A DNA stretch of 64,000 nucleotides, taken from Pseudokordiimonas caeni (GTDB taxonomy: Bacteria; Pseudomonadota; Alphaproteobacteria; Sphingomonadales; Kordiimonadaceae). Each line of letters starts with the position of its first letter. Position 1 is the first letter of the stretch. This document shows, in pieces, positions 26,436 through 36,906 of this stretch. The translations under genes and the position numbers were made by a program. The notes beneath the pieces are model-generated. The model was not told the DNA's origin, did no database searches, and was given only the letters and a program-made list of their open reading frames with translations. The DNA lies in NCBI RefSeq assembly GCF_026719705.1, contig NZ_JAPPRR010000001.1, forward strand, positions 783,255-847,254. The letters are read 5' to 3'.

Positions 26436-27860
26436 TTACGAGCTGTAGTACATGTCGAACTCTACCGGATGCGGGGTCAGTTCCATGCGGTGCACTTCTT
26501 CCCACTTCAGTTCCATGTAAGCATCGATCTGGTCGTCGTTGAACACGTCGCCGCGCTTCAGGAAGTCGCGGTCGGCGTCGAGGCAGTTGAGTGCTTCACG
26601 CAGCGAGCCCGCCACGGTCGGCACACCGGCCAGTTCTTCCGGCGGCAGTGCGTACAGGTCCTTGTCCATGGCATCGCCCGGATGGATCTTGTTCACGATA
26701 CCGTCGATACCCGCCATCAGCATGGCAGCGAAGGCGAGGTACGGGTTGGCAAGCGGATCCGGGAAGCGGATCTCGACGCGCTTGCCTTTCGGGCTCGTCG
26801 CGAACGGGATACGGCACGAAGCCGAACGGTTGCGGGCCGAGTAGGCGAGCAGGACCGGTGCTTCGAAGCCCGGGGTCAGGCGCTTGTAACTGTTGGTGGT
26901 CGGGTTCGTGAAGGCGTTCAGTGCCTTCGCGTGCTTGATGATACCGCCAATGTAATAGAGAGCGGTTTCCGAGAGGTCCGCATAACCGTTGCCGGCAAAG
27001 AGCGGCTTGCCGTCTTTCCAGATCGACTGGTGGGTATGCATGCCCGAGCCGTTATCCATGGCAATCGGCTTCGGCATGAAGGTTGCCGTCTTGCCGTAGG
27101 TGTGGGCGGTCTGCTGCACACCATATTTGTAGATCTGCACGTTGTCGGCAGTCTGGACGAGGGTCGAGAAGACCACGCCGAGCTCGTGCTGGGCGGTTGC
27201 CACTTCGTGGTGGTGCTTGTCCATTTTCAGGCCCATCTCGGTGAGGACCTTGACCATCTCGCCGCGCAGGTCCTGGCAGGCGTCAACCGGCGGAACCGGG
27301 AAATAGCCGCCCTTGGCACGCGGGCGGTGGCCCATGTTGCCTTCTTCATACTTGCGGTCGCTGTTGTACGGGCCTTCGATATCGTCGATCTCGTAGGAAG
27401 CGCCGTTGTAGCCGACCTTGAAGCGGACATCGTCAAACACGAAGAATTCGGGCTCGGGGCCGAAGAAGGCGGTGTCGCCGATGCCCGAGAATTTCAGGTA
27501 TTCTTCAGCTTTCTTGGCGGTCGAGCGCGGGTCGCGGCCGTAGGGCTGGCCGGTGATCGGGTCAAGGACGTCGCAGAAGAGGATGATCGTGCTGTCAGCG
27601 AAGAAGGGGTCAAGGGTGACCGCGTTCAGGTCCGGCTTCAGGACCATGTCGGATTCGTTAATGGCTTTCCAGCCCGAGATCGACGAGCCGTCGAACATGA
27701 AGCCGTCGGTCAGCATGTCCTCGTCCACGACATCGGCGCACATGGTCAGGTGCTGCCACTTGCCGCGCGGGTCGGTGAAGCGAAGGTCGATCCACTCGGA
27801 CTCGGTTTCCTTCACGAGCTTCAGAAAGTCCTGAACACTGAGGTTCGTATATTTCGACAT
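26436..27860 (-). CDS. glnA: Glutamine synthetase type I
   Basis: A 474-residue enzyme that makes glutamine from glutamate, ammonia and ATP, and forms a dodecamer. Metal and substrate blocks are present: [35 protein letters not shown] and NRSASCRIP. The adenylylation site is the Tyr in [20 protein letters not shown] near residue 400, so GlnE-type control is expected. It is downstream of glnB with a 59-nt gap, so PII and its main metabolic target are cotranscribed, probably from the sigma-54 promoter before glnB. Confidence 0.98.
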   Translation of the reverse strand: MSKYTNLSVQDFLKLVKETESEWIDLRFTDPRGKWQHLTMCADVVDEDMLTDGFMFDGSSISGWKAINESDMVLKPDLNAVTLDPFFADSTIILFCDVLDPITGQPYGRDPRSTAKKAEEYLKFSGIGDTAFFGPEPEFFVFDDVRFKVGYNGASYEIDDIEGPYNSDRKYEEGNMGHRPRAKGGYFPVPPVDACQDLRGEMVKVLTEMGLKMDKHHHEVATAQHELGVVFSTLVQTADNVQIYKYGVQQTAHTYGKTATFMPKPIAMDNGSGMHTHQSIWKDGKPLFAGNGYADLSETALYYIGGIIKHAKALNAFTNPTTNSYKRLTPGFEAPVLLAYSARNRSASCRIPFATSPKGKRVEIRFPDPLANPYLAFAAMLMAGIDGIVNKIHPGDAMDKDLYALPPEELAGVPTVAGSLREALNCLDADRDFLKRGDVFNDDQIDAYMELKWEEVHRMELTPHPVEFDMYYSS

Positions 27861-27919
27861 GGGTCACTTCCTCTGGTAGTCGCCGCCCTGTCCGGGCGGC
27901 CTATTATGGATAGGGTGGG

Positions 27920-28276
<357 letters not shown>

Positions 28277-28300
28277 TTATTTCTGGACACAGGCATCATA

Positions 28301-28316
28301 GCACGCGGCGTGCCAG
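28301..28316 (-). promoter_or_regulatory. Sigma-54-type (-24/-12) promoter upstream of glnB
   Basis: On the minus strand the sequence reads TGGCACG-CCGC-GTGC (28301-28315), a match to TGGCACG-N4-TTGC with a single T-to-G change, and both GG and GC dinucleotides correctly spaced. Transcription would start near 28290, giving a leader of about 30 nt to the glnB start. Such promoters are driven by NtrC under nitrogen limitation. Confidence 0.65.
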
Positions 28317-28460
28317 TTTGGTGCGGCGCGGAAAACAGCGGATTCCGGTATGCGGCCGGGCAGGGAACAGGCAGACGCCTGCCTAAAAAACAGGCACATG
28401 CCGCTTTTTGTAACATTTCCGCTAAACAGGTGAAAACGGCGCGAGCCATCAAAAGTGGTC

Positions 28461-28488
28461 TTGACGGCGGGAGGCGCTGCGGTATAGG
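28461..28488 (+). promoter_or_regulatory. Promoter of tRNA-His
   Basis: TTGACG (28461-28466) and TATAGG (28483-28488) are 16 bp apart; transcription would start about 15 nt before the mature tRNA. Confidence 0.65.
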
Positions 28489-28508
28489 AGAGGCCACCTC
28501 AAGACGAT

Positions 28509-28586
28509 GGCGGGTGTAGCTCAGTCGGTTAGAGCGCCAGATTGTGGCTCTGGAGGTCGCCGGTTCGATTCCGGTCACTCGCCCCA
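28509..28586 (+). tRNA. tRNA-His (anticodon GTG)
   Basis: The clover-leaf is complete: acceptor GCGGGTG with CACTCGC, the D-arm, an anticodon loop with GTG, a T-arm with GGTTCGATTCC, and an encoded CCA. The extra G at 28509 pairs opposite C73, the G-1 identity element of tRNA-His. Confidence 0.97.
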
Positions 28587-28592
28587 TATTTT

Positions 28593-28624
28593 AAAATAAG
28601 CCCCTTCCGGGGCTTATTTTTTTT
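28593..28624 (+). terminator. Terminator of tRNA-His
   Basis: A perfect 12-bp stem, AAAATAAGCCCC with GGGGCTTATTTT, loop TTCC, then a run of T. Confidence 0.9.
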
Positions 28625-28663
28625 GTTAGACTGCGCCGCGTTTTCGAAGGGGGAGGACTCGGC

Positions 28664-30166
28664 TTGAGTGTAACGGTTTCCTGGAAGGCGGCGGGCTATG
28701 CCCTGGTGTCGCCAAGCGAGATGGCTAAAGCCGACCGGCTGGCGGTCGAGGGCGGGGTGCCGAGTGCCGACCTTATGGAAGCGGCGGGCCGCGCCGTGGC
28801 CGATCTCGCAGCCGAAACCATGAGCGCGAGACGCGCCTCAGGCCCCATCGTTGTGCTCGCCGGTCCCGGCAATAATGGTGGCGATGGCTTTGTTTCTGCA
28901 CGATATTTGCGCGAATGGGGTTTCGACTGCGCGGTTATGACGCTCGGCGATCAGGCATCCATGAAGGGTGACGCAGCGCTGATGCGCGATCGGTTCGACG
29001 GTCCGGTGATCGAGGCCGCACCCGATGCGCTTGCCGATGCCGCGATGATCATCGATGCCCTCTTCGGGGCTGGCCTCAACAAGCCGCTTGAGGGCATGGC
29101 GGCCGAGCTTGTCGACGCGGCGAACGAGTCGCGGGCGATTCGCATCGCGGTCGATTTGCCAAGCGGCCTCTGTGGCGCGACAGGCCAGGTGAGGGGTTCC
29201 TGCTTTCGGGCAGACGCCACCGTCACCTTCTTTGCGCCGAAGCCCGGGCACATATTGGCACCCGGTCGTTTCCTCTGTGGCGGGCAGGATCACCTGCATG
29301 TGGCCGATATCGGCATCAAGGATGCCATCCTCGCGAAAACCGGCGCCAATACCTATTTGAATGACCCTGGCCTTTGGGGGCTTGATTATCCGCACGCGGG
29401 GCCGACCTCGCATAAATATGTGCGCGGGCACCTTCTGGTGCTCGGCGGGCGGGAGCCGGCGCTTGGCGCCTGCAGGCTTGCCAGCATCGCAGCCCTTCGT
29501 GTGGGCGGTGGTCTTGTCACACTCGCGGCACCGAGTGAAACCTATCCCATCCAGGCCGGTGCGCTGACCGATGTGCTGGTGCGCCGTATTGATTCCAATT
29601 TCGGCTTCCTTGGCATCCTTGCCGACCCGCGCATTGCGGTGACGTTGCTGGGGCCGGGCGCCGGGATTGGCGAGAAAACGGCTGAGCTTGCGATCCGCGC
29701 GCTCGAATCCGGGCGCAATGTGGTCCTGGATGCTGACGCGCTTTCCTCTTTCGCCGGGCGGCTTGATGCGCTGGCGGTTCAGAACAAGGCCGACGTGGTG
29801 CTGACCCCGCATGAGGGCGAGTTTGCCCGCCTGTTCGGCGATCTGGACCCGAACGAAGACCGGCTCGGTGCGGCCCGCAAGGCGGCCAAGCGGGTAGGGG
29901 GCATTGTCGTTCTTAAAGGGGTGTCCACCGTGATTGCCGCACCGGACGGGCGTGCCGCCATCAATGCGAACGCGCCGGCATGGCTTTCGGTCGGCGGCAC
30001 GGGGGACGTGCTGTCTGGCATGATTGCGGGCCTGATGGTGCAGGGAATGCCTGCGTTTGAAGCGGCTTGCGCAGCGGTGTGGCTGCACGGTGAGGCGGCC
30101 ATGGGGATCGGCCCCGGCATGATTGCTTCGGATCTTCTGGACGCCATTCCTTCCGTTCTTCCCTGA
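28664..30166 (+). CDS. nnr: Bifunctional NAD(P)H-hydrate epimerase / ADP-dependent NAD(P)H-hydrate dehydratase
   Basis: This 500-residue repair enzyme restores hydrated NADH and NADPH. The N-terminal half (about 20-220) is the YjeF_N epimerase domain with LAGPGNNGGDGFVSARYL and VDLPSGL; the C-terminal half (about 230-495) is the ribokinase-like dehydratase with LLGPGAGIGEKT, VLTPHEGEFARLFG and SVGGTGDVLSGMIAGLM. The fused order is normal for bacteria. The start is a TTG with GGGGGAGG about 8 nt upstream; the first in-frame ATG would remove conserved N-terminal residues. It stands between tRNA-His and tRNA-Leu. Confidence 0.95.
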   Translation: MSVTVSWKAAGYALVSPSEMAKADRLAVEGGVPSADLMEAAGRAVADLAAETMSARRASGPIVVLAGPGNNGGDGFVSARYLREWGFDCAVMTLGDQASMKGDAALMRDRFDGPVIEAAPDALADAAMIIDALFGAGLNKPLEGMAAELVDAANESRAIRIAVDLPSGLCGATGQVRGSCFRADATVTFFAPKPGHILAPGRFLCGGQDHLHVADIGIKDAILAKTGANTYLNDPGLWGLDYPHAGPTSHKYVRGHLLVLGGREPALGACRLASIAALRVGGGLVTLAAPSETYPIQAGALTDVLVRRIDSNFGFLGILADPRIAVTLLGPGAGIGEKTAELAIRALESGRNVVLDADALSSFAGRLDALAVQNKADVVLTPHEGEFARLFGDLDPNEDRLGAARKAAKRVGGIVVLKGVSTVIAAPDGRAAINANAPAWLSVGGTGDVLSGMIAGLMVQGMPAFEAACAAVWLHGEAAMGIGPGMIASDLLDAIPSVLP

Positions 30167-30203
30167 AACGCTCAAATTCCGGGCAAATCGGCGACAAAAA
30201 AGC

Positions 30204-30231
30204 TTGTGCCTGTGTGCGCGCCTGCTATAAC
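30204..30231 (+). promoter_or_regulatory. Promoter of tRNA-Leu
   Basis: TTGTGC (30204-30209) and TATAAC (30226-30231) have 16-bp spacing. The TSS would be near 30238, leaving about 100 nt of leader before the tRNA. Confidence 0.5.
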
Positions 30232-30338
30232 GCCCGGCAGCAAACCGGCGACCGGCGGGGGGAGTCTGTACTTTTTCCATCGCTCGGGGGTTGGCGGGGC
30301 GGACTGGCCGAGCGCGGCTGTCGGCTGGACCATAGGCT

Positions 30339-30424
30339 GCGGGCGTGGCGGAACTGGTAGACGCGCCAGATTTAGGTTCTGGTGTCCTTCGGACGTGGGG
30401 GTTCAAGTCCCTTCGCCCGCACCA
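30339..30424 (+). tRNA. tRNA-Leu (anticodon TAG)
   Basis: An 86-nt class II tRNA: acceptor GCGGGCG with CGCCCGC, a long variable arm (TGTCCTTCGGACG), anticodon TAG in the loop of CCAGATTTAGGTTCTGG, T-arm GGTTCAAGTCC, and encoded CCA. Confidence 0.97.
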
Positions 30425-30480
30425 ATTGGTCCCTGACACGATAGCGCACACCCGCCGGGTGAAGACAACTTTGAGAAAGA

Positions 30481-32010
30481 ATGGGTTTACAGATGCAGAT
30501 CCAAGAACTGCTGAATGAAGGTCTTAAACGCGAGTTCAAGGTGGTAGTGACCGCCGACGACCTGAACAAACGCCTTGACACCATCCTCGCCGACTTCGGC
30601 GCCAACAGCCGTATCAAGGGCTTCCGCCCGGGCAAGGCTCCGCTGTCGCTCCTGAAAAAGATGCACGGCGAGCGTGCCATGGGTCAGGTGATTTCGGAAG
30701 CGGTTCAGGAAACCTCGCAGAAGGTTTTTGAAGAGAAGAACCTGCGTCCGGCCACCCGCCCGGAAGTGGAACTTGGCGACTATGCCGATGGCAAGGACCT
30801 CGAGTTCACCATCAAGGCTGAAATCCTGCCGCAGATCGATATTTCGGGCTTCAAGGCACCGAAGCTGGAGCGTTGGGTCGCCGAGATCGCTGACGCCGAC
30901 GTTGATACCGTGCTCGAGCGTATCGCCGGCCAGCAGAAGACCTTCAAGGCAGCTGCCAAAACCGCCAAGGCCGCTGAAGGCGATGCCGTGGTGATTGATT
31001 ATGTAGGCCGCGTTGACGGCGTCGAATTCGACGGCGGCAAAGGCGAAGGCTTCCAGCTCGAGCTCGGCTCGGGCATGTTCATCCCGGGCTTCGAAGAGCA
31101 GCTCGTTGGTTCGAAAGCCGGTCAGGAAGTCCTCGTGAAAGTGACCTTCCCGGCGCAGTACCATGCTGAGAAACTCGCCGGCAAAGAAGCCGAGTTCACC
31201 GTGACCGTGAATGAAGTGAAAAAGCCGGCTGAAGCCAAGGTCGATGAAGACCTTGCCAAAAACCTCGGCTTTGAAGACCTCGCAGGCCTCAAAGAGTCCG
31301 TGAAGGGCCAGCTTGAAAGCGACAACAACCGCCTGACCCGCGCCAAGCTGAAGCGTTCGCTCCTTGATGCGCTCGCCGAAGACTGGACCTTCGATGTGCC
31401 CGCCGGCATGGTCGATATGGAATTCAACGCCATCTGGGAACAGATCAAGCGCGATTCCATCGCTTCGGGCGAAGCCAAGCCGGAAGATTTCGAAGGCCTG
31501 ACCGAGCCGAAGGACAAGGAAGAGGCTGCCGAGTTCCGCTCGATCGCCGAACGCCGCGTGCGCCTTGGCCTGCTGCTTTCGGAAATCGGTGTGAAGAACG
31601 AAATCCAGGTGACCAATGAAGAAGTCAACCGCCGCATGATCGAGGAAGCCCGTCGCTTCCCCGGCCAGGAAGCCCAGGTGTTTGAATTCTTCCGCAAGAA
31701 CGAAGATGCCCGCGCCCAGCTGCGCGCCCCGATCTTCGAAGAGAAGGTTGTGGACTTCATCATCGAACAAGCCGACCTGAAGGACAAGAAGGTGACCCGC
31801 GAAGCGCTGGAAACCGTCGTCCGCGAGGGTGAGGAAGAAGACGAAAACCCGAAAGCCAAGAAGGCTCCGGCCAAGAAAGCCCCGGCGAAGAAAGCTGCTC
31901 CGAAAAAAGAAGCCGCTGCCGAGGAAGTTGCGGCTGAAGAAGCTCCGGCGAAAAAAGCACCGGCCAAGAAGCCGGCTGCGAAAAAAGCTGCTGCCAAGAA
32001 AGCTGAATAA
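30481..32010 (+). CDS. tig: Trigger factor with Lys/Ala-rich C-terminal tail
   Basis: A ribosome-associated chaperone and peptidyl-prolyl isomerase that receives nascent chains. The ribosome-binding signature is GFRPGKAP near residue 47; the FKBP-like domain spans about 155-250 (GDAVVIDYVGRVDG, ELGSGMFIPGFE). The C-terminal arm runs to about 440. A further 60 or so residues form a low-complexity tail of KKAPAKKA and EEVAAEE units, making it 509 residues against 430-450 usually. ATG 30481 and ATG 30493 (MQIQELL, the common family start) are both possible. A terminator follows the gene. Confidence 0.95.
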   Translation: MGLQMQIQELLNEGLKREFKVVVTADDLNKRLDTILADFGANSRIKGFRPGKAPLSLLKKMHGERAMGQVISEAVQETSQKVFEEKNLRPATRPEVELGDYADGKDLEFTIKAEILPQIDISGFKAPKLERWVAEIADADVDTVLERIAGQQKTFKAAAKTAKAAEGDAVVIDYVGRVDGVEFDGGKGEGFQLELGSGMFIPGFEEQLVGSKAGQEVLVKVTFPAQYHAEKLAGKEAEFTVTVNEVKKPAEAKVDEDLAKNLGFEDLAGLKESVKGQLESDNNRLTRAKLKRSLLDALAEDWTFDVPAGMVDMEFNAIWEQIKRDSIASGEAKPEDFEGLTEPKDKEEAAEFRSIAERRVRLGLLLSEIGVKNEIQVTNEEVNRRMIEEARRFPGQEAQVFEFFRKNEDARAQLRAPIFEEKVVDFIIEQADLKDKKVTREALETVVREGEEEDENPKAKKAPAKKAPAKKAAPKKEAAAEEVAAEEAPAKKAPAKKPAAKKAAAKKAE

Positions 32011-32039
32011 GCTTCCGCCACTGGCAAGCGAATGCGCGA

Positions 32040-32070
32040 GGGCTCCGGATTTCCGGGGCCCTTTGCTTTT
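32040..32070 (+). terminator. Terminator of tig
   Basis: GGGCTCCGG pairs with CCGGGGCCC around an ATTT loop (32040-32061), followed by TTTGCTTTT. Confidence 0.75.
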
Positions 32071-32309
32071 GTGTGCGCTGCGGAATGATTTGACTTGCGG
32101 GTTCAAACGTGCGCATAAGCCCCGTGTTGTGCGTTCCAGCCGCGTAGGGCGACCCCATTTGGTCGCAGCCTGTTGAGCGCCCCCGATATACACCGACAAG
32201 CCCAGGTACGCGGGGCTTCTCCCAAATGAATGAGAGCCTTTGACGGGCGCCTGCGGGCGGCACCGATGCGCGCCTTTGCGCCTGTACTGGTTTTGCGAGT
32301 GAGTTCTAT

Positions 32310-33830
32310 ATGACGACTTTTTCTTCGCTCGGCCTTGCCGAGCCCATCCTGCGCGCCCTTAAGGAAGAAGGCTATGAAACGCCGACCCCCATCCAGGCGC
32401 AGGCAATCCCCGAGCTTTTGACCGGCCGTGACCTTCTGGGCATCGCCCAAACCGGTACCGGCAAAACGGCCGCCTTCGCGTTGCCGATCCTGCACCGGCT
32501 GAACGCCGCCAAGCGCAACCGCAAGCCGCGGTCTGCCCGCGTTCTGGTGCTGGCGCCGACCCGCGAACTGGCCGCACAAATCGGCGACAATTTCGAAAAA
32601 TATGGCCGCCACATGGGCGTGCGCGTTGCCGTGATCGTTGGCGGCGTGCGCCCGGGCCCGCAGGTCCGCGCCATGGCGCCGGGCGTTGACGTGCTTGTCG
32701 CCACGCCGGGCCGCCTTCTGGACCATATCGGTGAACGCGCAGTTTCGATTGCCGATACCGAAGTGGTGGTGCTGGACGAGGCCGACCATATGCTCGACCT
32801 CGGCTTCATCGTGCCGCTGCGCCGGATCATCAAGCACCTGCCGGCCAAGCGCCAGAATCTCTTCTTCTCGGCCACCATGCCGAAAGAGATCGGCGCCCTT
32901 GCCGGTGACATGCTGCATGAGCCCGCGAAAGTGAGCGTGACGCCGGTGGCGACGACCGCTGAAAAGGTCCGCCAGCGCGTGATCTTTGTCGAAACGAACC
33001 GCAAGCGCGCCTTGCTCGCCGATCTGCTGGCCGACAAAAGCTGGCAGCGCACCATTGTCTTCACCCGCACCAAGCGCGGGGCGGACCGGGTGGCGAAATC
33101 GCTGGTAGCGGCCGGTATCGAAGCCGCGGCCATCCACGGCGACAAGAGCCAGAACCAGCGCGAGCGCGCCCTTGAATCCTTCAAGACAGGCGGCGTGCGC
33201 GCCCTGATCGCGACCGATATCGCCGCGCGCGGCATCGATGTGGATGGCGTGACCCATGTGGTGAATTTCGACCTGCCGGAAGTGCCCGAAGCTTACGTTC
33301 ACCGGATCGGCCGCACGGCGCGTGCCGGCAACGCTGGCGAGGCCGTGGCCTTCTGCGCGGATGATGAACGTGGCCTCCTCAAGGACATCGAAAGGACAAC
33401 CCGTCAGTCGATCCCGTCCGAGGACCGGCGCGACGCGGCGGCCGCCGCAGCGATGGCGGAAGCCGAGCCCGAGCGTCGCCAGTCCGCAGGTCGCGGTGGC
33501 CGTGGCCGTGCTGGTCAGGCGCCGTCGTCCGGTCGCCGTGATGGTGGCCGCAGCGCAGGCCGCAGTGACGGACGCCGCGAAGGTAGCCGTTCAGGCGGTG
33601 GCAGGGGGCAGGGCAATGCTCGCCCCGCTGACCAGCGCGGGCAACCGTCGCGTGGTGCCGGTGACCGGCGCCAGACGCCCACGCCGCAAGGTGCGAATGA
33701 AAACACTGCCGGCCTTGCCCGTCTTCTGGGGGCGGCACCCCGCCCGCACAGTGACGAGCGCGAAGACCGTGGCCAACGTGAAGGTGGGCGCGACGGCCAG
33801 CAGCGCCGCCGCCGTCGCCGCACGGCCTGA
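32310..33830 (+). CDS. DEAD-box RNA helicase, RhlE/CsdA-like, with Arg/Gly-rich tail
   Basis: A 506-residue ATP-dependent RNA helicase. The motifs are in order: Q motif TPTPIQAQAIP, motif I AQTGTGKT, Ia APTRELA, Ib TPGRLLD, II DEAD in VLDEADHM, III SAT, V ATDIAARGID, and VI HRIGRTARAG. After about residue 375 the rest is Gly/Arg-rich RGG-like sequence ending in a run of arginines, typical of RhlE and of cold-adapted helicases. The upstream gap of about 300 nt after tig has only the tig terminator and no other recognisable gene. RhlE is the most likely ortholog group, not proven. Confidence 0.93.
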   Translation: MTTFSSLGLAEPILRALKEEGYETPTPIQAQAIPELLTGRDLLGIAQTGTGKTAAFALPILHRLNAAKRNRKPRSARVLVLAPTRELAAQIGDNFEKYGRHMGVRVAVIVGGVRPGPQVRAMAPGVDVLVATPGRLLDHIGERAVSIADTEVVVLDEADHMLDLGFIVPLRRIIKHLPAKRQNLFFSATMPKEIGALAGDMLHEPAKVSVTPVATTAEKVRQRVIFVETNRKRALLADLLADKSWQRTIVFTRTKRGADRVAKSLVAAGIEAAAIHGDKSQNQRERALESFKTGGVRALIATDIAARGIDVDGVTHVVNFDLPEVPEAYVHRIGRTARAGNAGEAVAFCADDERGLLKDIERTTRQSIPSEDRRDAAAAAAMAEAEPERRQSAGRGGRGRAGQAPSSGRRDGGRSAGRSDGRREGSRSGGGRGQGNARPADQRGQPSRGAGDRRQTPTPQGANENTAGLARLLGAAPRPHSDEREDRGQREGGRDGQQRRRRRRTA

Positions 33831-33842
33831 TCTATCCGAATA

Positions 33843-33873
33843 GAAAAAAGTCCCGCTCCGGCGGGGCTTTTTG
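33843..33873. terminator. Bidirectional terminator between helicase and tdk genes
   Basis: AGTCCCGC (33849-33856) pairs with GCGGGGCT (33861-33868); A-run on the left, T-run on the right. It can serve both convergent genes. Confidence 0.8.
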
Positions 33874-33875
33874 CA

Positions 33876-34460
33876 TCAGCCGGACCAGCCGATCTTTTCC
33901 ATGAAATGCTTGCGGCAGAGCGCGATATAGCGGTCGTTGCCGCCGATCTCGATCGATTGGCCCTGCCGCACCGCGTTGCCGTGCTCGTCGATCCGCAGGT
34001 TCATCGTCGCCTTGCTGCCGCAGGTGCAGATGGTTTTCAGCTCGATCAGTTCGTCCGCGATGGCGAGAAGCCATTTGCTGCCCTCGAAAGGGTTCGCCTG
34101 GAAATCGGTGCGCAGGCCATAGCAGATCGTGGGGATTTTCAGCGTGTCGGCCACCGCCGCCAGTTGGAAAACCTGATCTTTCGACAGGAACTGGGCTTCA
34201 TCCACCAGCACACAGTGCAGGGGGCGTTTCTTCAGTTCCATCGTGACAGCATGGAAAAGGTCCGTCTCCGCGCCAAAGGCATGGGCTTCCTCGCTGAGGC
34301 CGATGCGGCTGTTGATCGCCCCGGCCTTGGCGCGGTTATCGATCGCGGCGGTGAACAGCATCGTGTTCATGCCGCGCTCCCGATAGTTGAAGCTGGCCTG
34401 CAACAGGGTCGTCGATTTGCCCGCATTCATGGCGGAATAATAGAAGAAAAGCTTGGCCAA
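33876..34460 (-). CDS. tdk: Thymidine kinase
   Basis: A 194-residue type II thymidine kinase that phosphorylates thymidine in salvage. The P-loop is [12 protein letters not shown] directly after the start, the DEAQFL motif follows near residue 85, and a zinc site is suggested by CTCGSKA and the C-terminal Cys. The start is a TTG (34458-34460) preceded by CAGGAG at a spacing of 8, which gives the normal family N terminus [10 protein letters not shown]; the longer frame to 34496 begins with another TTG and has no site. It is convergent with the helicase gene. Confidence 0.95.
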   Translation of the reverse strand: MAKLFFYYSAMNAGKSTTLLQASFNYRERGMNTMLFTAAIDNRAKAGAINSRIGLSEEAHAFGAETDLFHAVTMELKKRPLHCVLVDEAQFLSKDQVFQLAAVADTLKIPTICYGLRTDFQANPFEGSKWLLAIADELIELKTICTCGSKATMNLRIDEHGNAVRQGQSIEIGGNDRYIALCRKHFMEKIGWSG

Positions 34461-34715
34461 GAACGGGCTCCTGATGGCGCGGGATGGTGAAGGCAACAGG
34501 CAACCGCGAGCGGGCTGCGGGAAGACAATAGTCTAGTGGGGGAGGGAGGCCATTTGCAACGTTCGTCAGCCTTCGGGATCGCAAATCTGTGATCCCCTTG
34601 ATAATCCTGCCCCTGACCGCCATTTGTTCCTTGCCGGGCCAGCGCGCACTTTGCTAGAGCTTGGGCATGCCACCCGCGTATCGTCGCGGGGACCGATATC
34701 GAGGGAGCTGATTTT

Positions 34716-35336
34716 ATGGATATCATGGATACTTTTACGAGCACGCTGGTGCCGATGGTCGTCGAGCAGACGAGCCGTGGCGAGCGCGCCTATGACATCT
34801 ATTCGCGGCTCCTGAAGGAACGCATCATTTTCCTGACGGGCCCCGTGGACGATCATGTATCGAGCCTGATCGTGGCGCAGCTTCTGTTCCTTGAAGCCGA
34901 GAACCCGAAGAAGGACATTTCCTTCTATATCAACTCGCCGGGCGGCGTGGTGTCTTCGGGCCTCGCCATGTATGACACGATGCAATATATCCGCCCCAAG
35001 GTTGCCACCATGTGCATCGGGCAGGCTTGCTCGATGGGGTCGCTTCTCCTCACCGCCGGCGAGCCGGGCATGCGCTATGCGCTGCCGAACGCCCGCGTGA
35101 TGATCCACCAGCCCTCCGGCGGTGCGCGCGGCCAGGCGGCGGATATCGAAATCCAGGCACGCGAGATTTTGAAGCTGCGTGAGCGGCTCAACCAGATTTA
35201 TGTGCAGCACACCGGCCAACAGCTTGATGTGATCGAAAAAGCGATGGACCGCGACAACTTCATGTCGGCAGAAGAGGCAAAAGCCTTTGGCCTGATTGAT
35301 GAAGTCTATGTGAAGCGCGACGACGACGCAGCCTGA
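34716..35336 (+). CDS. clpP: ATP-dependent Clp protease proteolytic subunit
   Basis: The 206-residue serine protease barrel that degrades substrates delivered by ClpX or ClpA. The triad is Ser106 in GQACSMGS, His131 in MIHQPSGG, and Asp180 in AMDRDNFM. The N terminus is short before the conserved [21 protein letters not shown] lies before the ATG. It is upstream of clpX and lon, the usual order, and downstream of tig, which in other genomes is directly next to clpP; here a helicase and tdk separate them. Confidence 0.98.
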   Translation: MDIMDTFTSTLVPMVVEQTSRGERAYDIYSRLLKERIIFLTGPVDDHVSSLIVAQLLFLEAENPKKDISFYINSPGGVVSSGLAMYDTMQYIRPKVATMCIGQACSMGSLLLTAGEPGMRYALPNARVMIHQPSGGARGQAADIEIQAREILKLRERLNQIYVQHTGQQLDVIEKAMDRDNFMSAEEAKAFGLIDEVYVKRDDDAA

Positions 35337-35471
35337 CCCAAATCCGGCCCCAAGCATGTGAGACCCATGTCCGGGGTCGCGATCTGCGGCTCCGGCGACA
35401 AATTTTTTGTTGTATGCGTCTTTTTAACCAGTCTACGATAAACAGGACTGAAGACAGTCTAGAAAACGGTG

Positions 35472-36737
35472 ATGACGTTGAGTAACTCGGACAGCAAAAA
35501 CACGCTCTATTGCTCCTTCTGCGGCAAAAGCCAGCACGAGGTGCGGAAGCTTATCGCGGGGCCCACGGTCTTCATTTGCGATGAGTGCGTGGAGCTGTGT
35601 AACGACATTATCAAGGAAGAAAGCAAGAACGCCCTCGCCAAAAGCGGGGACGGCGTTCCGGCGCCCCTTGATATCATGAAAGTGCTGGACGATTACGTAA
35701 TCGGCCAGAAGGAAGCCAAGAAGGTTCTGGCCGTTGCGGTCCACAACCATTACAAGCGCCTCCACCATGCGACGACGAGCACGTCGGATGTAGAGCTCAA
35801 CAAATCGAATATCCTGCTTGTCGGGCCCACGGGCTGCGGCAAGACGCTCTTGGCCCAGACGCTGGCCCGCATTCTGGATGTGCCCTTCACCATGGCCGAC
35901 GCCACGACGCTGACCGAAGCCGGTTACGTGGGCGAGGACGTGGAAAACATCATCCTGAAGCTCCTGCAGTCGGCTGATTATAACGTTGAACGCGCCCAGC
36001 GCGGCATCGTCTATATCGATGAGGTCGACAAGATCAGCCGCAAGTCGGACAATCCCTCGATCACCCGCGACGTATCCGGCGAGGGCGTCCAGCAGGCGCT
36101 TCTGAAGATCATGGAAGGCACGGTGGCGAGCGTTCCCCCGCAGGGTGGCCGCAAGCATCCCCAGCAGGAATTCCTGCAGGTGGACACCACCAATATCCTG
36201 TTCATCTGCGGTGGCGCCTTTGCGGGCCTCGACCGTGTGATCGCCAACCGCCTGCAGGGCAAGTCGATCGGCTTCGGTGCCAAGGTATCGGCCCCTGACG
36301 AGCGCGGCACGGGTGAACTGTTCCGCGATACCGAGCCCGAGGACTTGCTGAAATTCGGCCTGATCCCCGAGTTTGTCGGTCGCCTGCCGGTGATTGCAAC
36401 GCTTGAGGACCTTGATGAGGACGCGCTGGTGCGTATCCTTTCCGAGCCGAAAAATGCGCTCCTGAAGCAGTATCAGTGCCTCTTCGACATGGAGAAGGTG
36501 AAACTGACCTTCTCGAACGAAGCGCTGTTCGCGGTGGCCAAACGCGCCATTGAGCGCAAGACCGGGGCCCGCGGCCTGCGGTCCATCATGGAAGAGACGC
36601 TTCTGGATACCATGTTCGACTTGCCGTCGATGGACGGAGTCGAGGAAGTGGTGATCAATGCCGAAGTTGTGTACCGCACGGCGAAACCGCTGCTCATCTA
36701 TGCGGACCGGCGAGAAGAGGCCGGCAAGCCTGCATGA
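35472..36737 (+). CDS. clpX: ATP-dependent Clp protease ATP-binding subunit ClpX
   Basis: A 421-residue unfoldase of the AAA+ superfamily. The N-terminal zinc-binding domain has CSFCGKSQ and ICDECVELC (about residues 13-45). Walker A is GPTGCGKT, Walker [11 protein letters not shown], and the pore and sensor regions [14 protein letters not shown] and [11 protein letters not shown] are present. GTG 35469 directly precedes ATG 35472; either could start the protein. A possible promoter region lies in 35400-35460, so it may have a transcript separate from clpP. Confidence 0.98.
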   Translation: MTLSNSDSKNTLYCSFCGKSQHEVRKLIAGPTVFICDECVELCNDIIKEESKNALAKSGDGVPAPLDIMKVLDDYVIGQKEAKKVLAVAVHNHYKRLHHATTSTSDVELNKSNILLVGPTGCGKTLLAQTLARILDVPFTMADATTLTEAGYVGEDVENIILKLLQSADYNVERAQRGIVYIDEVDKISRKSDNPSITRDVSGEGVQQALLKIMEGTVASVPPQGGRKHPQQEFLQVDTTNILFICGGAFAGLDRVIANRLQGKSIGFGAKVSAPDERGTGELFRDTEPEDLLKFGLIPEFVGRLPVIATLEDLDEDALVRILSEPKNALLKQYQCLFDMEKVKLTFSNEALFAVAKRAIERKTGARGLRSIMEETLLDTMFDLPSMDGVEEVVINAEVVYRTAKPLLIYADRREEAGKPA

Positions 36738-36749
36738 TGTGAAAGTTTG

Positions 36750-36779
36750 AAGGGGTTGAAACCAAGGTTTCGACCCCTT
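36750..36779. terminator. Palindrome after clpX, probable terminator
   Basis: A 14-bp stem, AAGGGGTTGAAACC with GGTTTCGACCCCTT, around a 2-nt centre. It lacks a clean T-run, so termination may be partial. Confidence 0.55.
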
Positions 36780-36906
36780 ACTTCCTCTCCTAGACGCCTA
36801 TCTTGCGCGCTGGCAGCCGGTACGGGGCAATTTCCCTTTCTAACCCGCCCGTCATTGCCTTAAGATTGGCTCTTACGTCCCTTTCCTCCGTCCCAGGAGT
36901 CCTGTC

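Noticed and set aside
36780-36906. A heat-shock (sigma-32) promoter upstream of lon
   Set aside because: CTTG occurs but no suitable -10 box is found at the proper distance, so I do not claim one.
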